From assembly GCA_030762895.1 (NCBI GenBank), contig CM061068.1:78207228-78271227 (forward strand): 64,000 nucleotides of DNA, written 5' to 3'. The first letter of the stretch is position 1. Every line of letters starts with the position of its first letter. Made by a program: the position numbers and the translations under genes. This stretch comes from Sophora flavescens. Taxonomy: Eukaryota; Streptophyta; Magnoliopsida; Fabales; Fabaceae. This document shows positions 23,400 through 33,657 of this stretch, piece by piece. The notes beneath the pieces were generated by a model that searched no databases, was not told the DNA's origin, and worked only from the letters and a program-made list of their open reading frames with translations.

Positions 23400-24677
23400 G
23401 TGTGTTATATGCAAAGATCTCTAAGTCTTGGGAGCCTTAGTGAGATTGATCCGGAGATCGAGAGGACCTTCCACAGACGTAGAAGACTACTAAGAGAGGA
23501 AGAAAGGTCGATTCCCATTTCACTCATGGCGAATCAACCGGATACAAAGCCTTTGAAGGACTACGCAGCCCCAAATGCGAGAGGCTTGCGAACTGGGATT
23601 GCAAGGCCAGAGATTGAGGCGGAAAACTATACCATACCACCTATGTTAATCAACATGATTAGGCAACATCAATTCGGAGGATTGCCTTCGGAGGACCCGA
23701 CCGATCACATAGAGACATTTTTAGAGTTCACCGATGCAATCCGGATTCATGGAGCCTCAGTCGATGTTGTGCGTTTGAGACTGTTCCCCTCATCTCTCAC
23801 TGGAAAGGCGAAGGCCTGGCTTAAGCAAATCCCCACTAACACTTTGACCACTTGGGACCAATTGGAGCAGGCGTTCTTGGAGAAATTCTTCCCTCCATCC
23901 AAGACGGCCTACATAAGAACCCAGATCACCGGCTTCTTCCAGAAAGACGGAGAATCATTATCGGAAGCTTGGGATCGATACAAGGGACTGCTGGAGTCGT
24001 GCCCACATCACGGACTCGAGAGGTGGTTAATAGTGCACACCTTCTATAATGGATTAGACTACTCTTCGAAGGTGTCACTAGATTCTGCAGCCGGTGGAGC
24101 GTTTATGAATAGGCCTCTCACTGAGGCATTCAACATCATCGAGAATGTCGCCACCAACTACCACCAATGGGGATCCGAAAGAGATAATAACCCGAACAAG
24201 ATTTCGGGGGGTAAGTTTGAGGTAAATAGCACAGATCTTATTATGTCAAAGATAGACTCACTTAATAAACGTTTTGATCGGCTGGAAAGAGCTAATGTGA
24301 GTGCATTAGGTGCTACTAACCTTGTTTGTGAGATTTGTGGAATGCGGGGACATGACATGATGGGATGCCCACATGGATCCCAGGCGCCGGGTGAGCAAGT
24401 GAACTCTTGTAACAACTACTATGATACGAACCCGAAGCTGCCCAACTATGCTCCCCCAAATCCCTACAACCAAAGAAGGAACAACCCTTACCTCTCTTAC
24501 GGCAACTACAAGAACACGCTCAACCATGAGTTCCAAGAGGGTCAAGGTAATAAGAGGATCGCACCGGGGTACCCTCGGTACAAAGATCTAAACTCGAGAC
24601 TTTATTTGAAAGTTTTGTCGAAACTCGAGACAAAACAGAATGAGGAGTTTAGACAACAAGGAAGGGGCAGTGAGTGA
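23400..24677 (+). CDS. gag: Gag polyprotein of Athila-like retrotransposon
   Basis: A 425-residue open frame that forms the capsid part of the virus-like particle in the cytoplasm. Residues about 100-220 are the retrotransposon Gag domain (DPTDHIETFLEF, LTGKAKAWLKQIP, WDQLEQAFLEKFFP, LSEAWDRYKGLLESCPHHGL). A CCHC zinc knuckle, CEICGMRGHDMMGC, with C310, C313, H318 and C323, follows. The start may instead be the later ATG at 23526 (MANQPDTK), which fits Gag N-termini better. The frame has no internal stop, unlike the decayed protease after it, so it may still be under selection or recently active. It ends with a TGA before the protease frame. Confidence 0.9.
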   Translation: MCYMQRSLSLGSLSEIDPEIERTFHRRRRLLREEERSIPISLMANQPDTKPLKDYAAPNARGLRTGIARPEIEAENYTIPPMLINMIRQHQFGGLPSEDPTDHIETFLEFTDAIRIHGASVDVVRLRLFPSSLTGKAKAWLKQIPTNTLTTWDQLEQAFLEKFFPPSKTAYIRTQITGFFQKDGESLSEAWDRYKGLLESCPHHGLERWLIVHTFYNGLDYSSKVSLDSAAGGAFMNRPLTEAFNIIENVATNYHQWGSERDNNPNKISGGKFEVNSTDLIMSKIDSLNKRFDRLERANVSALGATNLVCEICGMRGHDMMGCPHGSQAPGEQVNSCNNYYDTNPKLPNYAPPNPYNQRRNNPYLSYGNYKNTLNHEFQEGQGNKRIAPGYPRYKDLNSRLYLKVLSKLETKQNEEFRQQGRGSE

Positions 24678-25400
24678 GGCAATAAAGGATCTAGCATCTA
24701 AGGTAGACAACTTAGCAACTCATAACAAGATGCTAGAAAACCAGATTACCCAACAAGCCAAAGACGTACTCGAGACCTAAGGGTGCATTCCCGGGGCAAC
24801 CCGAAGCAAATCCCAACGAGCATTGCAATGTCATACACTTGAGGGATGATAAGCTTGGGGTGGGGGTAGCTGAAATGGACGTGGAACCGGAGGAGGACAC
24901 GAGTGAAAAAGAAGAGTCGAACCGAAATACGCCCCTCCACCACCGTACCAACCACCGATACCTTTCCCACAGAGGTTGGTCAGGAAAAAGAAAGTATAAG
25001 TAGATACTAAAATGCCTACTAAACTGAAAGACCCAGGTAGTTTCTCCATCGCTTGCTCAATTGAAAAAGTGCACATTGACCAAGCCTTATGTGACTTAGG
25101 GGCTAGTGCGAGCTTGATGCCCCTTACTATCATGGAAAGGTTGGAAAGTAAAGAGTTGAGACCGTTCAAATTCTCCTTACAATTTGCGGACGGCTCAACT
25201 AGGACTCCTCTAGGCATACTAGAGAATGTCCCTGTGAAGGTAGGGAAATTCTTCATCCCTACCGACTTCCCGGTATTGATATGAAAGGGAATTCTGAATT
25301 CCCCATCATTTTAGGAAGGCCATTCTTGGCAATCGCTGGAGCAAGTAATAGACGTAAGGAATGGGAAGCTCTCTCTAATCTGTAGAGGAATGAAGGATCT
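24678..25400 (+). pseudogene. Aspartic protease remnant of Athila-like element
   Basis: After gag, a decayed linker with PGQPEANPNEHCN leads to an open stretch from 25012. It contains the active-site region LCDLGASASLMP, then FADGSTRTPLGILENVPVKV and, after a frame break at about 25280, FPIILGRPFLA. These are the motifs of retrotransposon proteases in Athila-type elements, which use D-L-G-A-S. Stops and the frame break make it defective. The sequence after 25400 should be reverse transcriptase but is not. Confidence 0.8.
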
Positions 25401-25408
25401 ATTTTCAA

Positions 25409-25735
25409 TTGTCTAACTCTGATAACAACCTTCCTTTTGAGCGCCTTGTGTGCATAATTGATACAACGTCTCCAGTGGTAAAAGAAGACCTGATCATGGA
25501 AGCAACTCCGAAGGTATGCATGGCTAATGATGCACCCAAAGAAGTGATGGAATTGGAGTTGCTGTCCATACTCGAAACAAAACTTCCGCCGGGAGGAAGG
25601 AAGGCTAGGAAGCTCCGAGAGAAAAGAGCGAAGCGGAAGCATTATTGGCCGTATGAGCAGAAACGGCTATTTGAAGGAGCTCCATGGAAGAGAAGTGTGC
25701 CTGCACTTCTACGCCCAACCGACTCCGGTTGACTT
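25409..25735 (+). pseudogene. Short open frame after the protease, remnant
   Basis: A 107-residue frame with a basic stretch (GGRKARKLREKRAKRK). It may be a remnant of polyprotein sequence on either side of the deleted RT and integrase. The following GGGAGGCAACCCAAG is typical of the 3' end of Athila coding regions (recollection of family). No domain is recognised. Confidence 0.35.
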
Positions 25736-27569
25736 GAGGAAGTATGGTCAAGCTTAAGACCATAAATAAGCGCTTCTTGGGAGGCAACCCAAGTTTTCTT
25801 TCCTTTTTCCTTTTGTTTTTGATTTAACCTCTTGAATAATTTGAGAAGATCAAGAGGCAAAAATATCATTAATAAGTTTGTCTAGTGTTTTCAAGGTTGA
25901 GAAAGAGAAGAAGAGCATAAAAAATAAAGTCGAGGCCATCACGCCCGGCCGTGACAAAGTGGTCACGGCCGTGATGAACTAAACAAGAGCACAGAGAGCA
26001 TCACGGCCTAGCCGTGACAACCATCACGGGCGTGATGAGTAGGATACCAAGATCAGAGAGCATCACGGCCTAGCCGTGATGTAGATCACGGCCGTGACAG
26101 GGCAACTCCTGAGGATCAGAAACGATCACGGCCTGCCCGTGATAAGCCGCACGGCCGTGATACAATTTCTACCCAAGTTTTGACTGGAATGTGAAGCCAA
26201 CACCCGCTACCGACTCGGTAAGTTGTTCCATTTTTTCTCCTCTCTCCAACTTGATTATTTACATTGGAAACAATGTAAGTAATCAAGCTTGGGGTAGGGG
26301 TATTTATTTTTGCATTTGCATTGTTGCATTCATATTGCATTCTCATTGGCATAGATTGGTATGATCACATTCTTTAGATTGCCCCTCACTTAGAACATGC
26401 ATCCGATTGTGAGAACTTGGAGCCAAATGAAATGAGATAGTGAATTTTGAACCCAATTTTTCATTATTCTTGTGATATGGCTAAAAATAAAAATTCTTGA
26501 GATAGTCATTTGATAGTTGATAATTAGCATGTGGTTCCTTAGATTTGTGTTCCTCACTGATTTTTGAACTACTAAAATGTAAGATTTTGAGCCAAAAGGG
26601 GTATTCACTAAATCTACCCCATTTCTTGTGATAGAGTGATTTAATTCCTCATGGACTGTATTTTCTAGAACTTGACTTGAAACCATTTCAAAACTTAAAA
26701 ATTTTTGAAAACATTTTTTGGATATGATTGAGGCACTAGGTATTTTTCCGGCCTCCCGAGCTTTGATTGATAAATGCTACCCCTTAGTTGCCCAATTTTG
26801 AGCCTAAAGAAAAAAAAATACTTTTCTTGGTACCATGAATTAATTTGATAAATAATGTTTGGTATGGCACCTTTTAAAGTATTACAAAAAGGGCAAAATG
26901 GTAGTTGGAAAAAGTATGGGAAGAAAAAGCTAGAAAGTAATTTCTCTTGAGCTATAAATCTCCCTTCTCCAAACAAATAAAAATGAAATAAACAGAAAAA
27001 AATGGAGAAGGGGATGACAAAGAATGTGAGAAATGAAAAGAAAAAGAAAAAAAAATAATAATAGAAGGAAAAAAGGTGGAAAAGTAAACCAAAGCCCAAA
27101 AAAGGGGTATTTTAGAAGGTGTCATGCTTTGCAATGTTTGATGATTTGTCTAGCCTTCTTGAAATTCCCTTTCCTTGATTTTCCCACCTTACAATAAATC
27201 CCATGGCCACATTACAACCAAAGGAAAAGACCTCTTGATTCTTAAGTGTTTTCTTAAATAAAGTAGAGATTTGGTTAATAGTCAAGCCTATGGTAAAATA
27301 CTTTACTTGAGGAAATGGAGTGAATTGTCATAAACCCTAAAACACTTGAGTGAGGTGAGACGAGTGCCCAAATCAGTGAGAACATGAACTTGAAGAACCT
27401 AAGCTTCTAATTGGACTTGAACTTGATTATCTCTTGAGTGCTTATTAAAAACGCCTATTACTTGGATTAGCTTCTAGGGTTCTTGGTTCACTATCCATGC
27501 TTTGATTGATTTATCTTATGGCCTGAGTAATTGCTTGAGGACAAGCAAAGTTTTAAGCTTGGGGTGATT
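25736..27569 (+). other. 3' non-coding region of Athila-like element
   Basis: It contains a palindrome array at 25938-26161, AGCTTGGGGTAGGGG words, and AT-rich sequence. Near 27540 the tract AAGCTTGGGGTGATT directly precedes the 3' LTR and is the likely polypurine-type primer. No coding region is supported. Confidence 0.65.
25938..26161 (+). repeat. Second palindrome array, internal to Athila-like element
   Basis: Four long-short pairs such as TCACGGCCTAGCCGTGA followed by ATCACGGCCGTGA. Linkers differ from those in the LTR array (AGAGCA between pairs), so it is an independent array and not a copy of the LTR segment. Confidence 0.8.
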
Positions 27570-29296
27570 TGATGAGTGTGATTCCACATCATCTTTGTCT
27601 ATCATTTTGCATGCATTTTCATGTAGTTTAGGCATTTTTAATTAGATTTTAGGTTAATTTTCCTTTGGAACGGGTAAGGCGGTTTTCGTGTGTTGTTTTG
27701 CAGATATCAAGGGTAAATTGCTCAAGATCAACCATGATGAAGTTTGGATGAAGATGGAGCTTTAAAACTGAAGAAAATGAGCCAAACAGAGCCCATCACG
27801 ACCTAGCCGTGATGCCCATCACGGCCTAGCCGTGATGCCCATCACGGCCATGATCGAGCAAAACTGAAAAAGAACAAAGGCTGAAGTCAGAGTCTGTCAC
27901 GGCCTAGCCGTGATAGCCATCACGGCCGTTACCCAAAACCAACACAAGTCAGAAGCTGTCAGGGCCAGGCCATGATGGCCATCACGGCCGTGATGGCCAT
28001 CACGGTCGTGATGACCATCACGGCCAGGCCGTGATGAGCATCACGGCCATGACAGACCAACCAGTGAAGAATTTTCAAGGCAGAATCCGTCACGGCCAGG
28101 CCGTGATAGCCATCACGGCCGTGACGCGTATTACTTGGCTCAGAAGTAACATAATTGGATCTAATTTGAGTTGGATTAGGACTCTAACTGCTCAATTCTA
28201 TAAATAAGGGACCAGGCAGAGGCAGAAATCATCAGACCTTTGGGGCTACTACTCTAGGCATAGATTTAGGATCTCTTCTCCTCTTCTCCTCTCTTCTCTT
28301 TTCTGATTTTTATTATGTTGTCAACCCAGCTTGTCATCTCCATGGCAAGACTGGAGTAGTAGCTTATTTTCTAGGGACTAGGGCTCTGCCCGAGGCATGT
28401 AAATGATGTTAATTTGATGTTGAAACCATTGTTGATTTCATAGTTGTTTTAGATCTGATTTCTAGTGTGTTAATCACTCATAAATTTTAAGAACCGTTTA
28501 TTTACGTGACATAGACGTTCTAAGGAGGAACCTAGCGTTGATCTTAGGATTACTAGGGTTATTCACTCGTAAAGCCCTACAGAGCCACTAGTTTGTGAGA
28601 TGTGAATGATCCAAGGAGGAACCTAGCGGTGAACTTAGGTTATTTGCATGACCGAGACATTTCAAGGAGGAACCTAGCGGTGAACTTGGGTGTCGGACCT
28701 ATAGAAGTCAGACTTGGGACTGAAATCACGAGAGTTAGAAGCCGTCCCTCGAGGAGCAACGAGTTGTCACAGAATGCAAAGGGTCCAATCGGGATCGACT
28801 ACCACGAGAGTAGGGGTCGGGTCAATTGGGCACGGCTTTTGTAACCCGAGAGGAGCTTAAGCTATTAGAGGATAAACTCGCCTTCAAGGCAATTTCGGTA
28901 ATCAACAAAGGTAAATCAGATTAGCAACATAAACAACCTCAAAGGTAACCCAAATCCCTAGGAACCCATTTAAATCGAAAACCCCAAAAACATTTGTTTT
29001 CTGCTCATCTATCTTTTAAAATTCAAATTCAAAAACCCTTTTTACAAAACCCTCTCATACAGTTCAGATTCAATCGATTCGAAATTAATTGTGATTCGGG
29101 AACACAGTCTCTGTGGGTTCGATATCTTTTATTACTTGACGGCAGTCCGGTACACTTGCCGGATACGCACGAGCGACATCAAGTTTTTGGCGCCGTTGCC
29201 GGGAACACAGTCTCTGTGGGTTCGATATCTTTTATTACTTGACGGCAGTCCGGTACACTTGCCGGATTCGCACGAGCGTCGACTGACGCCGCATCA
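27570..29296 (+). repeat. 3' LTR of Athila-like element
   Basis: It begins TGATGAGTGTGATTCC and ends GCCGCATCA. The palindrome array is at 27793-28125, the TATA box at 28199-28206 and the relic PBS at 29177-29202. It differs from the 5' LTR mainly by indels in the array and a few base changes near 28480-28570. Confidence 0.9.
27793..28125 (+). promoter_or_regulatory. Palindrome array in U3 of 3' LTR
   Basis: The best preserved array in the window, with alternating 17-bp and 12-bp palindromes. The last site ends about 75 bp before TATAAATA at 28199. It holds one more pair than the 5' LTR copy. Confidence 0.7.
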
Positions 29297-29301
29297 GTGA
29301 G

Positions 29302-29894
29302 TCACCTATATGACTCACCCCTTGTGAGTCGCCACTTGTCTCCATCCATTGAATGTCGGATTTTGTCTCTGCACGTTCGTTCTCGACTCCGTTGATAACC
29401 TGATTGGGGTTTCCGTCTGTTTTTCAATCGAAAATTCTCAAAATAACCAAACTCATTGGAAATATGTTTTAAACATAAACTATTTCGTTCACGAGTCAAA
29501 ATTAGGTTTTCTGATCATTGAAATCTTACTGTCAATGAAAACATCGACTGTTTTTCGTCTGAACTTTTACCAATATTCATCCGATTAAACATAATATTTC
29601 ATTTTTGATCAGAAAAAGTAGAGTTCCTCAAGGACAAAATATAAAAAATCTACAAATTTCAGTTTCGGGTAAAATTAGGGTTTTCTGCCAGTATAAAATT
29701 ATACTGTCAGCAAAAACGCAGACTGGTTGTCGTCTGAATTTTAAACCCAAAATTTCACCGTATACTTATAAAAATAAGTATAATATGAATATGATTTTGG
29801 TTTTCCCAAAATCATTTTCTAAGTCTCGATAAAAATATAAACGTATTTATAGAATTTATGATATTAGAAAGTAGCGAAAAGTCGGGGTGTTACA
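29302..29894. other. Distal end of the outer LTR
   Basis: It starts right after the TSD of the Athila-like element and ends with GCGAAAAGTCGGGGTGTTACA-type sequence. It contains two copies of a stretch near ACTGTCA.(C/T)GAAAA. It is not coding. Confidence 0.6.
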
Positions 29895-30280
29895 ATTTGT
29901 ACATCTGGGTGACACCTGCAACGGGTTAATGGTGTACAAATTCTTAGTTATTTCAGTTCAGTGGATGGTTAACGGCGAATTGTGAATCATTGTACTCATT
30001 AACCAAGTCCAACTCACCATTAACAACGATTGTAACAATGTTAACCATCCATGCGTCCTACATTGGTGCGCGTTATTTTTTTTGTACACCTTCAAACTTG
30101 GTTAACAGTGTTCACAGTCGTGATTAATGATGTCTTAAAATTCGTTAATAGGTACAAGGGATCATGATTCGTCATTAACTATCTACTGAACTGAATTAAC
30201 CAAGAATTTGGATATCATTAACCAGGTGTCACCCAGGTGTCCAGAATCCAGATGTACATATAACATTACTATTTGATAAA

Positions 30281-31195
30281 AGTGTTTTGTAAAAATTGAT
30301 TTAAAAACAATATCTGTTTTTTAGTTTTTAAAACCAAAATTAGAGAACATCCTTGAGTTGTTTTTATTTTGTTTTCTAGCTTTTTGTTCTCAAAATAGTG
30401 GAAAGTATGAAGAACTATCGGTTTTCATTAAAGGAAATTCGGTAATATATGCGAAAAAATGAATAACACCGCAGAGTTACTTTACTTCCTCCCTCTCTCT
30501 TCTTCTTCCTCCTATCGAACATCATCCTGCCATAAATGATTTCATCCAATCGAACCAAAGTTTCTGACTTTATCGTCGGTTTATCCTCGGAGATGGCGAG
30601 GAACACTTGTCTGATCATTCTGCAATCAAGGATGTGTTTATCTTGAAGAATGAAATAGCGAACAGAAGGATCTGAAAAGACGACGAAGGCCGCGAGGTTT
30701 GCCATTGTTCTTCTCGTGCATGACGGATAAACCTAAAATTTTAGACTTAATTAATGAGTTTTCGGAAAAAAATCAACTAAATCAATATAAGTCAAACCAA
30801 TTAAAATTATTTGAATTGATTCAATTTTCAAAATATATTCAATCCATTCAAGTCCAAACCATTATATAACATTATTTGAGTTGATTAGTTTTCGAACTCA
30901 AAATTAATTAAAACTAACCGCAAACATCTTCGACTACATCTAGCGAACTAAGTTAGTTGTATGTTTTATTTTAGAAGAAAAGCACAAACATATTACAAAA
31001 GATTTTTTAAAAAAAAATCAAATGGAAAAGTGATCAAAAGGAAAAAGAAACAATATTTTATTTTTAATTAAGTTGTCTGTTTTTTGAATTGTGTGTGATA
31101 AGTTAATTATAACGACATAATGGTGGCAGTATTAAAAAAAAAAGTGGTGGTCCAGAGAGACTCCGGCACAAATTGATTGGTCCTTAATTATTTGT
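30281..31195. other. Spacer with one small open frame
   Basis: Mostly AT-rich. It contains the minus-strand open frame at 30415-30705, listed separately. Nothing else is recognised. Confidence 0.4.
30415..30705 (-). CDS. Hypothetical protein, 96 aa
   Basis: The frame starts at an ATG in a good plant context (CAATGGC) and has mixed, gene-like codon use over its first 70 codons (MANLAAFVVFSDPSVRYF..., QVFLAISEDKPTIKSETLVR), then a basic stretch RRKKKREGG. No introns, domain or family is recognised. There is no cDNA evidence, and the last 25 residues look random. It could be the first exon of a broken gene or a chance ORF. Confidence 0.25.
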   Translation of the reverse strand: MANLAAFVVFSDPSVRYFILQDKHILDCRMIRQVFLAISEDKPTIKSETLVRLDEIIYGRMMFDRRKKKREGGSKVTLRCYSFFRIYYRISFNENR

Positions 31196-31341
31196 TTTTT
31201 GGTAAAAGTAGGTTAGGGTGAGGGGATGATGTCCCAGTCCAAGGCAGGGAAAACCTTTGGACTCTATGAGCATTTATAAAGGAATTTATATTTATCTAGA
31301 TACGAGATCCTGTCATGCTCCACTAGACCAACCCCTCGGGG
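31196..31341 (-). mobile_element. SINE (minus orientation)
   Basis: A 146-bp insert between perfect copies of TTGGTCCTTAATTATTTGT (31177-31195 and 31342-31360). On the minus strand it starts CCCCGAGGGGTTGG and TCTAGTGG, an A box-like head, and ends with an A-rich tail. The long TSD shows target-primed retrotransposition. Confidence 0.8.
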
Positions 31342-31412
31342 TTGGTCCTTAATTATTTGTAATATACTATAATATTATTCTTATGAAATACTATAACCAT
31401 AGATAATCAATT

Positions 31413-31755
31413 GGCTAAATTACACTTTTGGTCCCCGAATTATTTTTCAATATTCAATTTGGTCCCCAAGTTTTTAAAATGTTCATTTTGGTCCCCAAAT
31501 TCCTAAAACTTATTCAAACTGGTCCTTCCATCAAGTTGACTAACAGCGACGTCCCACGTGAACGTTGACCTCACTGAGGTGTCACCAATGATCAAACGCC
31601 ACATAGCATGAATCTAACGCTGTTAGCAACTTAAGTGATAGAAGGATCTATTTGAATAAGTTTTAAGAAGTTGTGGACCAAAATGAACATTTTAAAAACT
31701 TGGGATCAAATTGAACATTAAAAATTAATTTGGGGACCAAAAGTGTAATTTAGCC
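31413..31755. mobile_element. MULE-type MITE, 343 bp
   Basis: The ends GGCTAAATTACACTTTTGG and CCAAAAGTGTAATTTAGCC are perfect inverted repeats. It is flanked by TAATCAATT at 31404-31412 and 31756-31764, a perfect 9-bp TSD. The arms use the same GGTCCCCAA modules as other long-hairpin MITEs. Non-coding. Confidence 0.9.
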
Positions 31756-31764
31756 TAATCAATT

Positions 31765-33347
31765 TGTACGTATTGATGTCGGTAAATAAATATTCTATAC
31801 ATTAAAAACAAAGTATGTGACCTTGGAATAGTTTTGGAATAGTATCAAACTTTGGTAACATATATTCTTTATCTGCATAATAATATTGAGTGCCCTGGAA
31901 ATATTTTTGAGGAAATTAGTTTTAGTTCCCAAAAGAGATACTCGTTGTTAATTAGTCTTTTTAGAGTAATTTTAAGGATTTAATTAATATACACCGTTAA
32001 TGTCAAGAATTTTTACACAGTCAATTAATTAGAAATTGCTACATAAGGTAAAATATTTGACTTTTATCTTAATTATCTTAAAAGTCACTCGAGAACCCAA
32101 AAAAAAAAATTAAACTCTAATTTTAATATGAATTAATTATTTAATGTTTAAATTCTTAACATTTTGCTCTTTACATAAAGTTTAATTCAGAACATTATTT
32201 ATCTTAATATTATTTGAATAGAGGGATTACTTTAAATTTTGAAGGATTAAATTAATAAAATAATTTTATATGGAACTTTTTTATATATATAAATATATGG
32301 AACTAATTAATAACAAACATATCTTTCGATGAAGTTTTTTTTTTTTTTTATAAACTCTAAAAAGAGTCCTCTTACATATATAGTAGCACCAATGAAGTCT
32401 TGCTCCATATTTTTCCGACCGAAGCTGTTTCATATATTCTCCAACGATAAAGTTTACAAAAGTATAACATGAATGAGAAATTAATCAAAGGTGTTTAACT
32501 TTTGGTCTCGTTCTTTGCTTCTGTATTGAATTTGTATTTTTTTTATTAAGCCAAAACATACATAGAAACGAGTACAAGGATAAGGATACTGGAACCATAT
32601 ACAAAGAGTAACAAAAAGTATACAAATGAACAGTCCCCACCATTAGAAACGAATTACCCAAACCAGACAAGAACCAAACTTTTGCAAGGATATGAAGGTG
32701 GCTACATATCCACCCAATTATAGCAATTTATATTATTTGGTTTGTTTTGGCCTTTGAACAACACCGCTTCTGACTTCTGGTTTTCAGCAAGGTGGAGTCA
32801 ATTGTGATATATACCACTTGTGTCTCGTTGTCACTTGATATCTGCTGGATGTAATGTAACAGAAAGTGTGGAAGATCTGTTCATCTGCAATATTAGAAGC
32901 TGCTGCATTTTGGAAATTTGAATTGGACCTTTTATTTGGTCCCTTTCGTGTTGTATTTGTTAGTTAAACTAATCCGAACAGGAGAAATATTTACTTTTTT
33001 TTATTACATGGTAGAGCCCGTGGTGGTAGAATTCCATCTTACAATGCTGATATGATAAGATAAAATAAAATAAAATTAACGGCGAGGACTAAATTATTCT
33101 ATTGTCATAAAAAAACCTTGGCTACCAGTTGTTGGGGTAATAACAAGTTCGTTATCACTTTTCCTACTTGCATGCCTACTATGTTATGGACCACACCCCC
33201 ACTTGCACCCTATCTTCAACAAATTTATATATCACAGACATTAAGATATTCATATCCATTAAAATAACTCAACGAACACAAGAATTCAAATATGCAAGAC
33301 CCTTGTTTTTTGCTATCTCTCTCCCAGGGAGACAATGTTTTATTTTA

Positions 33348-33349
<2 letters not shown>
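31765..33349. other. Upstream intergenic region of the phosphatase gene
   Basis: AT-rich, with no recognised element or gene. It may contain distal promoter sequence for the gene at 33658, but no specific site can be supported. Confidence 0.4.

Positions 33350-33392
<43 letters not shown>
33350..33392. repeat. (TA)n microsatellite
   Basis: About 21 TA dinucleotides, 265 bp upstream of the phosphatase start codon. Confidence 0.95.
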
Positions 33393-33395
<3 letters not shown>

Positions 33396-33549
33396 ACGAC
33401 CAATGTAGCCAAATGAACATCATTTTTATGTCACAGACTCACATGAAAAGCCTTCCTCTAGCTTCTTCAAGCTGAAGAAGAAGGCCTCTCTCTATCTTCC
33501 CCAGCATGATCATGATCTGGTCCATTCCCTTTATTCCTCTAGCACTTTC

Positions 33550-33556
33550 TATATAA
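33550..33556 (+). promoter_or_regulatory. Possible TATA box of the phosphatase gene
   Basis: TATATAA lies 102 bp upstream of the start codon in a CT-rich context (TTTCTATATAATCCAATCC). Position and sequence are plausible, but no transcript data exist. CTCTTTAG just before the ATG could be an acceptor of a 5' UTR intron, in which case the promoter lies further left. Confidence 0.35.
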
Positions 33557-33657
33557 TCCAATCCTTTCTGTAACCTTTCTCCTCCACTCTCTCATTTGAG
33601 TTCCTTATTACCAATTTTTATAGACATCGATTTGTATATGCCTTTTCTCTTTAGGTC

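Larger units (their letters stand above)
21539..29296 (+). mobile_element. Athila-like Ty3/gypsy element, gag only (non-autonomous)
   Basis: It has two LTRs of 1687 and 1727 bp with TGATG...CATCA ends, flanked by GTGAG at 21534-21538 and 29297-29301, a perfect 5-bp TSD. The primer binding site is complementary to tRNA-Asp, and a polypurine-like tract precedes the 3' LTR. The interior holds an intact gag and part of an aspartic protease. Reverse transcriptase, RNase H and integrase are missing, so movement would need enzymes in trans. The 3' non-coding part is 1.8 kb and carries another palindrome array. Confidence 0.9.
13209..29894 (-). mobile_element. Outer solo LTR, interrupted by four insertions
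   Basis: It starts TGTAACACCCC and ends GGGGTGTTACA. It is flanked by ATTTG at 13204-13208 and ATTTG at 29895-29899. The first 130 bp resemble the start of the LTR at 42735. There is no internal retrotransposon region, so this is a solo LTR enlarged by later insertions. The insertions are caulimovirid DNA (about 13404-14617), hAT (15312-16684), a chromovirus solo LTR (17131-19676) and an Athila-like element (21539-29296). Minus orientation is inferred from similarity to the minus-strand chromovirus LTR. Confidence 0.8.
13194..30271. mobile_element. MULE-type MITE split by nested insertions
   Basis: The left remnant is 13194-13208 (GAGTAATGTTATTTG) and the rest is 29900-30271, ending ...TGTACATATAACATTACTA. 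The flanking 9-bp repeats TTTGATAAA at 13185-13193 and 30272-30280 match perfectly. Joined across the LTR insertion, the left terminal sequence (AGTAATGTTATTTGTACATC) matches the right end in inverted form with one mismatch. Its own length without the insertion is about 390 bp. It is the oldest layer of the central nest. Confidence 0.8.
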
